The translations under genes were made by a program, and so were the position numbers. Below are positions 34,964 through 43,374 of a DNA stretch of 64,000 bases, one piece after another. The first letter of the stretch is position 1; each line of letters opens with the position of its first letter. Source of the stretch: Mycolicibacterium sp. CBMA 247 (GTDB lineage: Bacteria > Actinomycetota > Actinomycetes > Mycobacteriales > Mycobacteriaceae); the NCBI RefSeq assembly GCF_009729095.1, contig NZ_VTGX01000006.1, forward strand, positions 124,001 to 188,000. The letters run 5' to 3'. The notes under the pieces were generated by a model that saw only the letters and a list, made by a program, of their open reading frames with translations, searched no databases and was not told where the DNA came from.

Positions 34964-35368
34964 TCAGTACGCAAGCGCCTGCGCGCGGCGCAGTACCTCG
35001 CGTGCCTGGTGGGAATGCAGTGCGTCGACCGGGCGAGCATTGGACACCCGGTCGGTGCTGCCGTCGGTGGTGATCGTCAACGACTCGTCCGGGGTGAACA
35101 ACCAGCGCACGATCTCGGTGTTGCGGTAACCGCCGTCGCGCAGCACGACCAGCAGGCCGGGCAACTGTTTGACCACGTGACCGTTGTCATCGAAGAAGAT
35201 CTTCGGCACCACCATGATGCCCTTACGGCGCACCGCGATCAGCTGCCCGTCGCGCAGTTGTTGGTGCACTTTGGTGACTGGGATGCCGAGCAAACCCGAC
35301 ACTGCGGGTAGGTCGTAGACGGCCTCGTCGGGGTCCAATACGTCATCGGCGGACGGAATGCTGCTCAC
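34964..35368 (-). CDS. Winged-helix DNA-binding protein, Rv2175c-like (PknL substrate family)
   Basis: 134-residue orthologue of M. tuberculosis Rv2175c, a winged-helix DNA-binding protein phosphorylated by PknL. The core (DLPAVSGLLGIPVTKVHQQL, residues about 17-36, then AVRRKG and FFDDNG) and the C-terminal ALHSHQAREVLRRAQALAY are conserved. The only plausible start is the GTG at 35368, placed 7 nt after a TAGAAT hexamer, which suggests a leaderless mRNA. The protein lacks the N-terminal dozen residues of Rv2175c that hold the PknL phosphosite Thr9. Divergent from pknL. Confidence 0.9.
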   Translation of the reverse strand: MSSIPSADDVLDPDEAVYDLPAVSGLLGIPVTKVHQQLRDGQLIAVRRKGIMVVPKIFFDDNGHVVKQLPGLLVVLRDGGYRNTEIVRWLFTPDESLTITTDGSTDRVSNARPVDALHSHQAREVLRRAQALAY

Positions 35369-35375
35369 CGCACTG

Positions 35376-35381
35376 ATTCTA
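35376..35381 (-). promoter_or_regulatory. -10 element of the Rv2175c-like gene (leaderless)
   Basis: TAGAAT on the minus strand, 7 nt before the GTG at 35368. This spacing puts transcription start at the first base of the start codon. Confidence 0.65.
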
Positions 35382-35400
35382 GGACCCCGCCGGAAACTCG

Positions 35401-35406
35401 TAACAT
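35401..35406 (+). promoter_or_regulatory. -10 element of pknL (leaderless)
   Basis: TAACAT, 7 nt before the GTG at 35414, mirroring the divergent -10 only 19 bp away. The upstream ATG at 35405 lies inside this hexamer, so it is unlikely to be in the mRNA. Confidence 0.65.
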
Positions 35407-35413
35407 GTGTCCG

Positions 35414-36667
35414 GTGGAGCAGCAATCGGATCCACTCGTCGGCACCATGCTCGACGGGCGCTATCGCGTGGACACGCCCATCGCTACCGGTGGCATGTCC
35501 ACGGTCTATCGCGGGCTCGACGTACGCCTGGACCGTCCCGTGGCGCTGAAGGTGATGGACTCCCGCTACAGCGGCGACAGCCACTTCCTGACCAGGTTCG
35601 GCCGCGAGGCCAAGGCGGTGGCCCGGTTGAAAGATCCCGGGCTGGTCGCGGTGTATGACCAGGGTATCGACCATCAGCACCCGTTTCTCGTGATGGAACT
35701 GATCGAGGGCGGCACGCTTCGCGAGCTGTTGTCCGAACGCGGCCCGATGCCCCCGCACGCGGTCGCCGCGGTGCTGGCCCCGGTGCTCAGCGGGCTCGCG
35801 GTGGCCCACCGTGCCGGGCTGGTGCACCGCGACATCAAGCCCGAGAACGTGCTGATCTCCGACGACGGCGAGGTCAAGATCGCCGACTTCGGTCTGGTAC
35901 GCGCCGTCGCCGAGGCCAAGATCACCTCGACCAGTGTGATCCTGGGCACCGCGGCCTACCTGTCCCCCGAGCAGGTGAGCACCGGCGACGCCGGCCCGCG
36001 CAGCGACGTCTACGCGGTCGGCATCCTCACCTACGAACTTCTCACCGGCGTCACGCCGTTCACCGGAGATTCCGCGCTCGCGGTGGCCTACCGCCGCATG
36101 GACAACGATGTACCTGCGCCGAGCTCGGTAATCGCGGGAGTACCAATACAATTCGACCGGCTGGTGCGCCGGGCCACGGCACGCGACGCCGGGCAGAGAT
36201 TCGCCGACGCCGAGGACATGCGGGCCGAACTGCACAAGATCGTCGAGGATCTCGGCCTGCCCGCGTTCCGAGTGCCCGCACCCCAGAATTCGGCCCAGCA
36301 TCTGGCCGCCACCCGCGTGCACGATCTCGATGCGCCCGACGATGACCGCGTCGAGACCACCACTGTCGTGACGGCCGCTCCCCCGGCCCCTCCGGTGGCG
36401 CGCCCGGCTGCGCCTGCGCCACGCCAACCCACCCGGGAGATCACCCGGGACCAGCACGACTGGGCGCCGATTCCGGACGAGTCCGAACCCGCTGAATACC
36501 ATTTCGGGGCAGGGCAATTCGCCGGTATCGAGATGAGCGAGTTCTACTGGGCCCGCCAGCGCGCCAAACGGGCGCTGGCGTTCTGGGTGATCGCGGTACT
36601 CACCTTGACCGGCCTGGTCGCCGCCGCAGCGTGGACGCTGGGCAGCAACGTGAGCGCACTGCTGTGA
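35414..36667 (+). CDS. pknL: Serine/threonine protein kinase PknL
   Basis: Membrane-anchored Ser/Thr kinase, 417 aa from the GTG at 35414. Gly loop ATGGMSTVYRG at 24-34, catalytic Lys46, catalytic loop HRDIKPEN from His138 (Asp140), DFG at 158-160, activation loop with Thr171 and Thr173 (KITSTS), SPE motif. A Pro/Ala-rich juxtamembrane region is followed by one C-terminal membrane helix (FWVIAVLTLTGLVAAAAWTL), with almost no extracellular domain. The ATG at 35405 would add three residues but sits in the predicted -10. Partner: the divergent Rv2175c-like protein. Confidence 0.95.
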   Translation: MEQQSDPLVGTMLDGRYRVDTPIATGGMSTVYRGLDVRLDRPVALKVMDSRYSGDSHFLTRFGREAKAVARLKDPGLVAVYDQGIDHQHPFLVMELIEGGTLRELLSERGPMPPHAVAAVLAPVLSGLAVAHRAGLVHRDIKPENVLISDDGEVKIADFGLVRAVAEAKITSTSVILGTAAYLSPEQVSTGDAGPRSDVYAVGILTYELLTGVTPFTGDSALAVAYRRMDNDVPAPSSVIAGVPIQFDRLVRRATARDAGQRFADAEDMRAELHKIVEDLGLPAFRVPAPQNSAQHLAATRVHDLDAPDDDRVETTTVVTAAPPAPPVARPAAPAPRQPTREITRDQHDWAPIPDESEPAEYHFGAGQFAGIEMSEFYWARQRAKRALAFWVIAVLTLTGLVAAAAWTLGSNVSALL

Positions 36668-36676
36668 CCGGCGGCG

Positions 36677-38074
36677 TCAGCCGCGCAGCATCTCGGCGAC
36701 GAGGAAGGCCAACTCCAGGCTCTGCTGGGTGTTGAGCCGCGGATCGCACGCGGTCTCGTAGCGGCCGCCCAGATCCGAATCCGAGATGTCCTGCGCCCCA
36801 CCGAGACACTCGGTGACGTTCTCGCCGGTGATCTCGACGTGGATACCGCCGGGATGGGTCCCCAGGGCGTGGTGCACCTCGAAGAACCCCTGCACCTCGT
36901 CGACGATGCGGTCGAAGTGGCGGGTCTTGTAGCCCGTCGACGACTCGTGGGTGTTGCCGTGCATCGGGTCGCACTGCCAGATCACCTTGTGGCCGGTGGC
37001 CTCGACCTTCTCGATGAGCGGCGGCAACAGGTCACGCACCTTGTTGTTGCCCATCCGCGTCACCAGGGTCAACCGTCCCGGCTCGTTGTTCGGATCCAGC
37101 CGCTCGACATACTCGACGGCCAGCTCCGGCGTCGTGGTCGGCCCCAACTTGACCCCGATCGGGTTGGCGATCACCTCGGCCAGCGCCACGTGCGCCCCGT
37201 CGAGCTGACGCGTGCGCTCACCGATCCACAGGTAGTGCGCGGACTGGTCGTACAACTTGGGCGGGCCGTCAGGGTTCTCGGCGGGGTCGGACAGCCTCAG
37301 CATCGCGCGCTCGTAGTCGATCACCAGCGCCTCGTGGCTGGCGAAGATCTCGGCGGTCTGCAGATTGCGGTCGGCCACACCGCAGGCAGACATGAACTTC
37401 AGGCCCCGGTCGATCTCCCCGGCCAACGCCTCATAGCGGGCGCCGGCCGGCGAGGTCCGGACGAACTCGCGGTTCCAGTTGTGCACCAGGTGCAACGACG
37501 CCAACCCCGACGAGGTCAGCGCCCGTACCAGATTCATCGCGGCGCTGGCATTGGCGTAGGCCCGCACCAACCGCGACGGATCATGCTCGCGCACGGCGGC
37601 GTCCGGGGCGAAGCCGTTGACCATGTCACCGCGGTAGGACTTCAGGCCCAGCGCGTCGAGATCGGAGGACCGCGGTTTGGCGTACTGGCCGGCGATCCGG
37701 GCCACCTTGACCACCGGCATGCTGGCGCCATAGGTCAGCACCACGGCCATCTGCAGCAGCGTGCGGATGTTGGCCCGGATATGCGGCTCGGTGTTGTCGA
37801 CGAACGTCTCGGCGCAGTCGCCACCCTGCAGCAGGAACGCGTTGCCTTGCGCGACATCCGACAGCAGGCCCTTGAGCTTCTCGATCTCCGACGGCACGGT
37901 GACCGGCGGCACGCTCTCCAGCACGGTGCGCATCGCCTTGGCCGCGTCGGGATCCCAGCTGGGCTGCTGGACGGCCGGCCTGGCCAGCGCCGCGTCGAGC
38001 CGTTGACGTTGCTCGTCGGTCAGCGGAGGCAGTGGTGGCAGCTGGTCGATGGGGATGTCGACGGTCCAGTTCAC
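36677..38074 (-). CDS. aroG: Class II DAHP synthase AroG
   Basis: First enzyme of the shikimate pathway: phosphoenolpyruvate plus erythrose 4-phosphate to DAHP. 465 aa, the full length of the plant-like class II family (M. tuberculosis Rv2178c). Visible signatures: LLQGGDCAETF with the metal-binding Cys, ARIAGQYAKPRS, LVTRMGNNKVRDLLP, QCDPMHGNTHES and GGIHVEITGENVTECLGG. The GTG start at 38074 is overlapped by the stop of a three-codon ORF (ATG AAC GGG TGA, 38082-38071). It lies downstream of the RNase AS gene (33 nt) and converges with pknL across 9 nt. Confidence 0.97.
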   Translation of the reverse strand: MNWTVDIPIDQLPPLPPLTDEQRQRLDAALARPAVQQPSWDPDAAKAMRTVLESVPPVTVPSEIEKLKGLLSDVAQGNAFLLQGGDCAETFVDNTEPHIRANIRTLLQMAVVLTYGASMPVVKVARIAGQYAKPRSSDLDALGLKSYRGDMVNGFAPDAAVREHDPSRLVRAYANASAAMNLVRALTSSGLASLHLVHNWNREFVRTSPAGARYEALAGEIDRGLKFMSACGVADRNLQTAEIFASHEALVIDYERAMLRLSDPAENPDGPPKLYDQSAHYLWIGERTRQLDGAHVALAEVIANPIGVKLGPTTTPELAVEYVERLDPNNEPGRLTLVTRMGNNKVRDLLPPLIEKVEATGHKVIWQCDPMHGNTHESSTGYKTRHFDRIVDEVQGFFEVHHALGTHPGGIHVEITGENVTECLGGAQDISDSDLGGRYETACDPRLNTQQSLELAFLVAEMLRG

Positions 38075-38107
38075 CCGTTCATGGTAGCCGCCGGTGAACG
38101 GCCGTTT

Positions 38108-38626
38108 TCAGGGCTTTGTCAGGCCCGGGTTCCGCGCGGGGGTGAGCTCCATGCCCGTCATCAACTGGAACCGGTGCAGATTGTGCCGCGCGTCGACCAA
38201 CGCGTCGTGCGCATCGGTCGGTCGCGCGGGCATCCGCGGCGATCCGCGCTCCTCCCAGAACTGGCGCAGCTCCCGGGTGAACCGCGGCATCGCCGGAGGC
38301 AGATCCGTCATCGGACCCCACAGCTGGCACAGCACCACGTGGTCGTAGGCGCCCACCCAGGCCCACAGCTCGATCGGCTCGTCACCGTCGATGTCGAAGA
38401 AATCCTCCAGCTCCGACCGGATCTGCCGCCGCGATCGCCACAGCTGCGACGACGGGGACGGCAGTTTGGGCAGCACGTGCTTGCGCACCCACCGGCCGGC
38501 CCGGTCCGGATTGAATTCGGTCGAGATCGCGTAGTACTCGCGGCCGTCCTCGGCGGCGACGCCGATCGAGATCAACTCGATGGTGCGACCGTCGTCGATG
38601 AACTCGGTGTCATAGAAAAAGCGCAT
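38108..38626 (-). CDS. RNase AS-type 3'-5' exoribonuclease (Rv2179c-like)
   Basis: DEDDh-superfamily exoribonuclease, 172 aa. The first acidic pair is D6-x-E8 in MRFFYDTEF. Other conserved elements are WAWVGAYDHVVLCQLWG near residues 88-104 and the C-terminal DAHDALVDARHNLHRF, which supplies the His and last Asp. From family knowledge, M. tuberculosis Rv2179c (RNase AS) prefers adenylate-containing RNA 3' ends. The ATG shares one base with the stop of the upstream membrane-protein gene (TGATG), so they are coupled. Confidence 0.93.
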   Translation of the reverse strand: MRFFYDTEFIDDGRTIELISIGVAAEDGREYYAISTEFNPDRAGRWVRKHVLPKLPSPSSQLWRSRRQIRSELEDFFDIDGDEPIELWAWVGAYDHVVLCQLWGPMTDLPPAMPRFTRELRQFWEERGSPRMPARPTDAHDALVDARHNLHRFQLMTGMELTPARNPGLTKP

Positions 38627-39495
38627 CAGACCGTCCGCTCAGTCGTCGTGGCCTGGGCCGGGGCGGGGGCCGCATGGATCTCCCGGTCGAGCTGCGCGTC
38701 GACGGTGGCATCGTCGGGGAACTTCGGCATACCGGTGATCGCGTCCTGCAACCACAGCTTGGCCTGAACCACGGGCCGGCGCAGCCAACGCTCCCGCTCC
38801 AGCGCGCGGTGCATCTTACGGGGGTGGCCGGTGTAACGCCAGCGCGCCCACGGCGCATGCGGCCGCGACAGCCGAACCGCCCCGACGAACAACAACGGGG
38901 TTATGAACATGCCCACCAATCCAGTCCACACCTTGCCCTTGAGCAGGACCACCACCGCCAGCAGCAGGGTCAGTACCGCGACCACGACCACGAGCGCGCG
39001 CATGGCCAACGACTGGTCCTCGCGCCAGATACCGATATCAAAGAATGACAGCGGATTGAAACCCAGGATCAACAGCCCCGCCACCGCCACCGCGGCGAAC
39101 ACCGCGTCCACCGAGGTGCGGCCGTCCTCGGCCCAGTACACGTCCGACAGGTGCAGGATCAGCGCGAACTCGTCGAGCACCAGGGCCGCGCCGATGCCGA
39201 AGAAGACCGCCGCTACGGTGAACTCCGGCACGCCGCCGTTGACCGCGAGTGTCACCATCGTCACGCCCGACACCATCACCAGCACCACGCCGATCACCAT
39301 GTGGTGGATGTGCAACGACCCGTGGCCGATATCGCGGGGCTGCCACCACCTGGGCGGTCGTTCGCTGCCGGCATTCCTGCGGATGTAACGCACCACGATG
39401 CGGGTGACGAAGAACGTGAGAATGAACGCCACCAGGCAGCACAGCAACGGCAGACGATCGCGGGTGAGGAAATCGAGGTGGACGGTCGCTTGCAC
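38626..39495 (-). CDS. Polytopic membrane protein (Rv2180c-like)
   Basis: 289 aa with about seven hydrophobic segments. The N-terminal part has LPLLCCLVAFILTFFVTRIVVR, followed by a histidine-rich stretch (GHGSLHIHHMVIGV) reminiscent of metal-binding membrane proteins, and the C-terminal 90 residues are soluble. No characterised family was recognised. The GTG at 39495 is preferred: it gives a length near that of Rv2180c and lies 8 nt after a TAAGTT hexamer (39509-39504), a possible leaderless promoter. The ORF extension to 39618 would overlap the divergent mannosyltransferase. Co-transcribed with RNase AS and aroG. Confidence 0.85.
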   Translation of the reverse strand: MQATVHLDFLTRDRLPLLCCLVAFILTFFVTRIVVRYIRRNAGSERPPRWWQPRDIGHGSLHIHHMVIGVVLVMVSGVTMVTLAVNGGVPEFTVAAVFFGIGAALVLDEFALILHLSDVYWAEDGRTSVDAVFAAVAVAGLLILGFNPLSFFDIGIWREDQSLAMRALVVVVAVLTLLLAVVVLLKGKVWTGLVGMFITPLLFVGAVRLSRPHAPWARWRYTGHPRKMHRALERERWLRRPVVQAKLWLQDAITGMPKFPDDATVDAQLDREIHAAPAPAQATTTERTV

Positions 39496-39578
39496 GCACA
39501 GAGAACTTACGCCGACCTGCGCGCGTCGCGAACGCGGATGCGGCAGTGCGGGGTTGCCCCCGATAGTCTGTTGAGGAC

Positions 39579-40877
39579 ATGAGTAAGCGGCAGTCGCCCG
39601 GCGGAGCTGGTTGGGCACCGACGATCGGGTGGCGGCTTTTTCAGTTGCTCACAGCGGCCGGGTTCATCTGGGTCGGCTGGCGGGTACTTGGCCACGTGCC
39701 CTATCGCATCGACATCGACGTGTACCGGATGGGCGGGCGGGCCTGGTTGGACAACAAGCCGCTGTACGCCGACGGCGCCAGTTTCCACACCCAGGGCGGC
39801 CTGGACCTGCCGTTCACGTATCCCCCACTCGCGGCGATCATGTTCGCGCCGTTCGCCTGGCTCTCGTTGCCTGCGGCCAGTGTGGCGATCACCGCCACCA
39901 CCCTGGTGCTGCTGATCGTCTCGATGGTCATCGTGCTGACCCGGCTGAACGTCTGGCCGGACACCACGATCACCTCCGAGCCTGCCTGGCTGCGGCGCTG
40001 CTGGCTGGCGGCCGCACTCGTGGCGCCCGCGGTCATCTGGCTGGAACCGATCCGGTCGAACTTCGAGTTCGGCCAGATCAACGTCGTGCTGATGACGCTG
40101 GTGGTTGCTGACTGCGTCCCGCGCCGCACGCCGTGGCCGCGCGGTGTGCTGCTGGGCCTGGCGATCGCGCTCAAGCTCACCCCCGCGGTGTTCCTCCTGT
40201 ACTTCCTGCTGCGCCGCGACATACACACGCTGCTGCGGACCGCCGCCGCCGCCGTTGTGGCGACGCTGGCCGGATTCGTGCTGGCCTGGACGGACTCGAT
40301 CGAGTACTGGACCGAGACGGTGCGCAACACCGACCGGATCGGTACGGCCACGCTGAACACCAACCAGAACATCGCAGGCACGCTGGCCCGGCTCGGTCTG
40401 GCAGAGGGCCCACGGTTCGCGTTGTGGGTCATCACCTGCTTCGTGGTGCTGGCACTGACGGTCTGGGCGGTGCGGCGCGCCCTGCGCACCGGCGCGGACG
40501 AGTCACCGGTGCTCGCGTTGATCTGTGTGGCGATGTTCGGCCTGGTGGTATCGCCGGTGTCGTGGTCGCATCACTGGGTGTGGTCGCTGCCCACCCTGCT
40601 GGTGACCGGCGTGCTGGCCTACCGGATGCGCAACGTGTATCTGGCCGCCGTGACCGTCGTCGGCCTCGCGTTGATGGTGTGGACGCCCATCGTGTTGTTG
40701 GCCCCGCACCATGAAACTGCCGCATCGGTGATGCGGCAGTTGGCCGGCGGCTCCTACGTGTGGTGGGCGCTTGCGGTCATCGCCGTCTCCGGGGCCGTGT
40801 CCGCATCGAAGGCGGGCAAGGCCGCCGTCGTGACGGCCACTCCGCTGGTCCAGCTCAGCGGCGGCGAAGCGTCCTAA
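39579..40877 (+). CDS. mptC: Alpha-1,2-mannosyltransferase (Rv2181/MptC-like)
   Basis: GT87/GT-C polytopic enzyme, 432 aa, about 11 membrane helices. It adds single alpha-1,2-mannose branches to the mannan core of LM/LAM from polyprenyl phosphomannose. The N-terminal periplasmic loop has the conserved acidic segment (PYRIDIDVYRMGGRAWLDN), and LPFTYPPLAAIMFAPFAW and NFEFGQINVVLM are typical of the family. The ATG at 39579 has GAGGA only 1-2 nt upstream and a TAGTCT at 39564. The stop overlaps the convergent acyltransferase stop by 4 nt. Confidence 0.92.
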   Translation: MSKRQSPGGAGWAPTIGWRLFQLLTAAGFIWVGWRVLGHVPYRIDIDVYRMGGRAWLDNKPLYADGASFHTQGGLDLPFTYPPLAAIMFAPFAWLSLPAASVAITATTLVLLIVSMVIVLTRLNVWPDTTITSEPAWLRRCWLAAALVAPAVIWLEPIRSNFEFGQINVVLMTLVVADCVPRRTPWPRGVLLGLAIALKLTPAVFLLYFLLRRDIHTLLRTAAAAVVATLAGFVLAWTDSIEYWTETVRNTDRIGTATLNTNQNIAGTLARLGLAEGPRFALWVITCFVVLALTVWAVRRALRTGADESPVLALICVAMFGLVVSPVSWSHHWVWSLPTLLVTGVLAYRMRNVYLAAVTVVGLALMVWTPIVLLAPHHETAASVMRQLAGGSYVWWALAVIAVSGAVSASKAGKAAVVTATPLVQLSGGEAS

Positions 40878-41617
40878 CCCGCCGCGGCGTGCGGCAACCG
40901 GGACGCGGGCTTGTTCGCCTCGACCGGCTGGCCGTCGATCTGAGCGGCGTTCTCCTTGACCGTGGCGGCGTAGATGTCGACGTACTCCTGACCAGACAGG
41001 TCCATCAGCTCGTACATCACCTCATCGATCACGGCGCGTTCGATGAAGCGGTTACCGGCCAGGCCGTCGAATCGGCTGAACTCCATGGGCTTGCCGAACC
41101 TGACCTCGACCCGGCCGAACCGCAGCCCCTTCGATCCAGGCGGATTGACCACGTCGGTACCGACCATGGCCACCGGGATCACCGGCACGCCGGTCTCCAA
41201 GGCCAGCCTGGCCAACCCGGTCTTGCCCTTGTAGAGGCGACCATCCGGCGAGCGGGTGCCCTCGGGATACATGCCGAGCAGCTTGCCCTCGCCGAGGATG
41301 CGGGTCGCGGTGGTCAGGGCTGCCTGCGCCGAATCCGCGTCCGTGCGGTCGATCGGTACCTGGCCGGCCACGGTGTAGAACCAGGCGAGGAGCCTGCCCT
41401 TGATCCCGGTACCGGTGAAGTACTCCTGCTTGGCCAGGAACGTGATGCGGCGGGTGACCGCCAGCGGCAGGTAGAAGCTGTCCATCACCGCCAGGTGATT
41501 ACTGGCCAGGATGGCCGGACCGTCGGTCGGAACATGTTCCAGCCCAGTGATTTTGGGCCGACCGAGGAGGGCCAGCAACGGGCCCAACAGGACGTACTTG
41601 AACAGCCAATACCACAT
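40874..41617 (-). CDS. PlsC-type 1-acylglycerol-3-phosphate acyltransferase (Rv2182c-like)
   Basis: LPLAT-family acyltransferase, 247 aa, acylating lysophosphatidate or a related acceptor at the membrane. The catalytic H(x4)D box is in NHLAVMDSF (about residues 40-48), the glycerol-phosphate motif EGTRSPDGRL near 119-128, and VPVIPVAMVGTD follows. A hydrophobic N-terminus (MWYWLFKYVLLGPLLALLG) anchors it. The ATG at 41617 has GGAGGG upstream, so the longer frame to 41674 is rejected. It ends a minus-strand group starting with two SRPBCC genes. Confidence 0.93.
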   Translation of the reverse strand: MWYWLFKYVLLGPLLALLGRPKITGLEHVPTDGPAILASNHLAVMDSFYLPLAVTRRITFLAKQEYFTGTGIKGRLLAWFYTVAGQVPIDRTDADSAQAALTTATRILGEGKLLGMYPEGTRSPDGRLYKGKTGLARLALETGVPVIPVAMVGTDVVNPPGSKGLRFGRVEVRFGKPMEFSRFDGLAGNRFIERAVIDEVMYELMDLSGQEYVDIYAATVKENAAQIDGQPVEANKPASRLPHAAAG

Positions 41618-41725
41618 GGACCCTCCACCTTGGGCGCACCGCACATTGCTCTGCGACAACTGTACCCAGGCCATGTTGTGGCTACCACAGCAAGCCCTGG
41701 ATGGCTGCTGTGCCTCAGCTGTGCC

Positions 41726-42118
41726 TCAGTCTTCGACGGTGACTGGGATGTGCTGGTAGCGGCCCGGACCTGGCGGGGGCGGGAAATCGTCGGGCGGCGG
41801 CGCGTCCGGGCCGCCGTCGGGCGCCGGGCTACCTCCGCCGGCACCGGTATCCCCACCGTCGTCCAGGACCGCGCGGATGACCGTCAACAGAGCCACGCTG
41901 TGCTCCGCGATCACCGTCAGGAGTGGATGCTGCTCACCGTTGACCACTGCGGCCAGCGCGCACACCGGGCACCACACCTGCTGACACTTGCCCGGGCCGG
42001 CGTCCGCCGACGCCGCGAAACTGGCCGCTGCCAACCGCACCGCCGGATCCAACAGGTCCAGGATGTCCTGCGCCAATTGCCGCAGCTCCGAACCCAGCTC
42101 GGGATGAGACCCCGTCAT
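41726..42118 (-). CDS. Small protein with CX4CX2C motif and Pro-rich tail (Rv2183c-like)
   Basis: 130 aa. The N-terminal half is helical (ELRQLAQDILDLLDPAVRLA) and contains KCQQVWCPVCAL, a possible zinc- or metal-binding site. The C-terminal half is Gly/Pro/Asp-rich and probably disordered. The ATG at 42118 overlaps the stop of the ArsA-like ATPase gene as ATGA; a GTG at 42127 is possible. An 11-bp tandem duplication (CTGTGCCTCAG twice, 41708-41729) covers the stop. Function unknown; tight coupling to the ATPase suggests they work together. Confidence 0.8.
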   Translation of the reverse strand: MTGSHPELGSELRQLAQDILDLLDPAVRLAAASFAASADAGPGKCQQVWCPVCALAAVVNGEQHPLLTVIAEHSVALLTVIRAVLDDGGDTGAGGGSPAPDGGPDAPPPDDFPPPPGPGRYQHIPVTVED

Positions 42119-43374
42119 GCCGGCCACACCTCCGGATTCGGACGAAAACGTACCGTCAGCTCACTCCCCCGCAATTGCGCATCCGTCACGATGCACCGAC
42201 GCAGGACAGAGGCCAACCGCACCCGGCGCCGCATGCCTGCCACGCCGATGATCAAGTCATCGTCGACGCGGCCCAGCGTGAGGCCGGCCGAATCGATCTG
42301 CGGCAACTCTAGCCGCAATCGGTACACAGCTTCGAGTCCAGACCCCGACTCCCGGTCGACGATCGGACGCAACGGCCCCGGCGGCGGCGACCCGTCGCGC
42401 CGTCGAGCACTGTCGATCAGCTCTCCCAATGCCTTGGGGCCGATCGGCTCCCCCGGCACGTGTGGCACCAGCACCAGCCGCAGATCGCCGATCGTGGCGT
42501 CCAGATCGTCCAGCACGTTCTGCTGCTCGGAAATCCGCTCGGTGTACCAGTCGAATGCGGGATGCGCCGGGAGGTTCCGGTACTCGAACGAATCATCCTG
42601 CACCAGAATCTGATTGACGATGATCTCGGCCACCTCGACACCCATGAGCGCGAGCGATCCCAAGGTCCGCGAGGCCTCGGCCGCCACCACCCGCTCCGGG
42701 GTGAGCACCAGATGGGCACTCACCCGGGACCGATCGGTGAGCAAGGTACCGAGCCGGCGGATACCCGCATCGACCCGTTCGATCAGGGCCACGATGGCCG
42801 CGGTGGCCGCATCGGGTGAGCCCGACAGGCGGCGGTGCCTGGGCCAGGCGCGCTCCAGATAGAGGCCGAAGGTCTCCGGTAACGTCAGCATCCGCAACGC
42901 ATCGGCAGTCGAGGCGCAGTCGACGACCACGTGATCCCACTGCCCCGAGTCGGCGAGCTCACCCACCTCGTGCAGCCCGAGCATTTCCTGGATTCCCGGA
43001 AGCGCCGAAAGTTCTTCAGGGGCAACGTCCCCCAGATCGGACTCGGGGAACCGTGCGGCCAGCGGACCAGCCGTGTCGACCCAGCGTGCTTCCAGCAGGG
43101 CCAGGGTGTCTAGCGCCAGGGCGTCCAGGACGCCGCCCGCGTCGATCAGCGCGGGGTCGAGGTCGCTGAGCACTCGCGTGGGGGTCCGTTGTCCGGTGGG
43201 GGCAAGCATGATCCCGAGGACGTCGCCGGTGGAGTGCGCCTGGTCGGTGGACACGATGAGTACCCGCTGACCGGACGCGGCGTCACGAACCGCGGTGGCT
43301 GTCGCCAGCGTCGACTTACCTACCCCGCCCTTGCCGACGAACAGGCTGATCCTCGCGGGGGCAGGGGAAGTCAC
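42115..43374 (-). CDS. ArsA/Get3-like ATPase (Rv2184c-like)
   Basis: 419 aa SIMIBI-class ATPase with deviant Walker A GKGGVGKST at residues 14-22 and the Switch-like DQAHSTGD just after. No arsenic-pump partner is nearby. The C-terminal 80 or so residues (LEAVYRLRLELPQIDSAGLT onward) form a small beta domain also seen in actinobacterial ArsA homologues. GTG start overlaps the stop of the SRPBCC gene (GTGA). Its role in mycobacteria is not established; a targeting or chaperone role for membrane proteins is conceivable but unproven. Confidence 0.87.
   Translation of the reverse strand: MTSPAPARISLFVGKGGVGKSTLATATAVRDAASGQRVLIVSTDQAHSTGDVLGIMLAPTGQRTPTRVLSDLDPALIDAGGVLDALALDTLALLEARWVDTAGPLAARFPESDLGDVAPEELSALPGIQEMLGLHEVGELADSGQWDHVVVDCASTADALRMLTLPETFGLYLERAWPRHRRLSGSPDAATAAIVALIERVDAGIRRLGTLLTDRSRVSAHLVLTPERVVAAEASRTLGSLALMGVEVAEIIVNQILVQDDSFEYRNLPAHPAFDWYTERISEQQNVLDDLDATIGDLRLVLVPHVPGEPIGPKALGELIDSARRRDGSPPPGPLRPIVDRESGSGLEAVYRLRLELPQIDSAGLTLGRVDDDLIIGVAGMRRRVRLASVLRRCIVTDAQLRGSELTVRFRPNPEVWPA

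Noticed and set aside
35369..36517. Long N-terminal extension of the Rv2175c-like gene
   Set aside because: It is antisense to pknL; only the last 134 codons match the winged-helix family.
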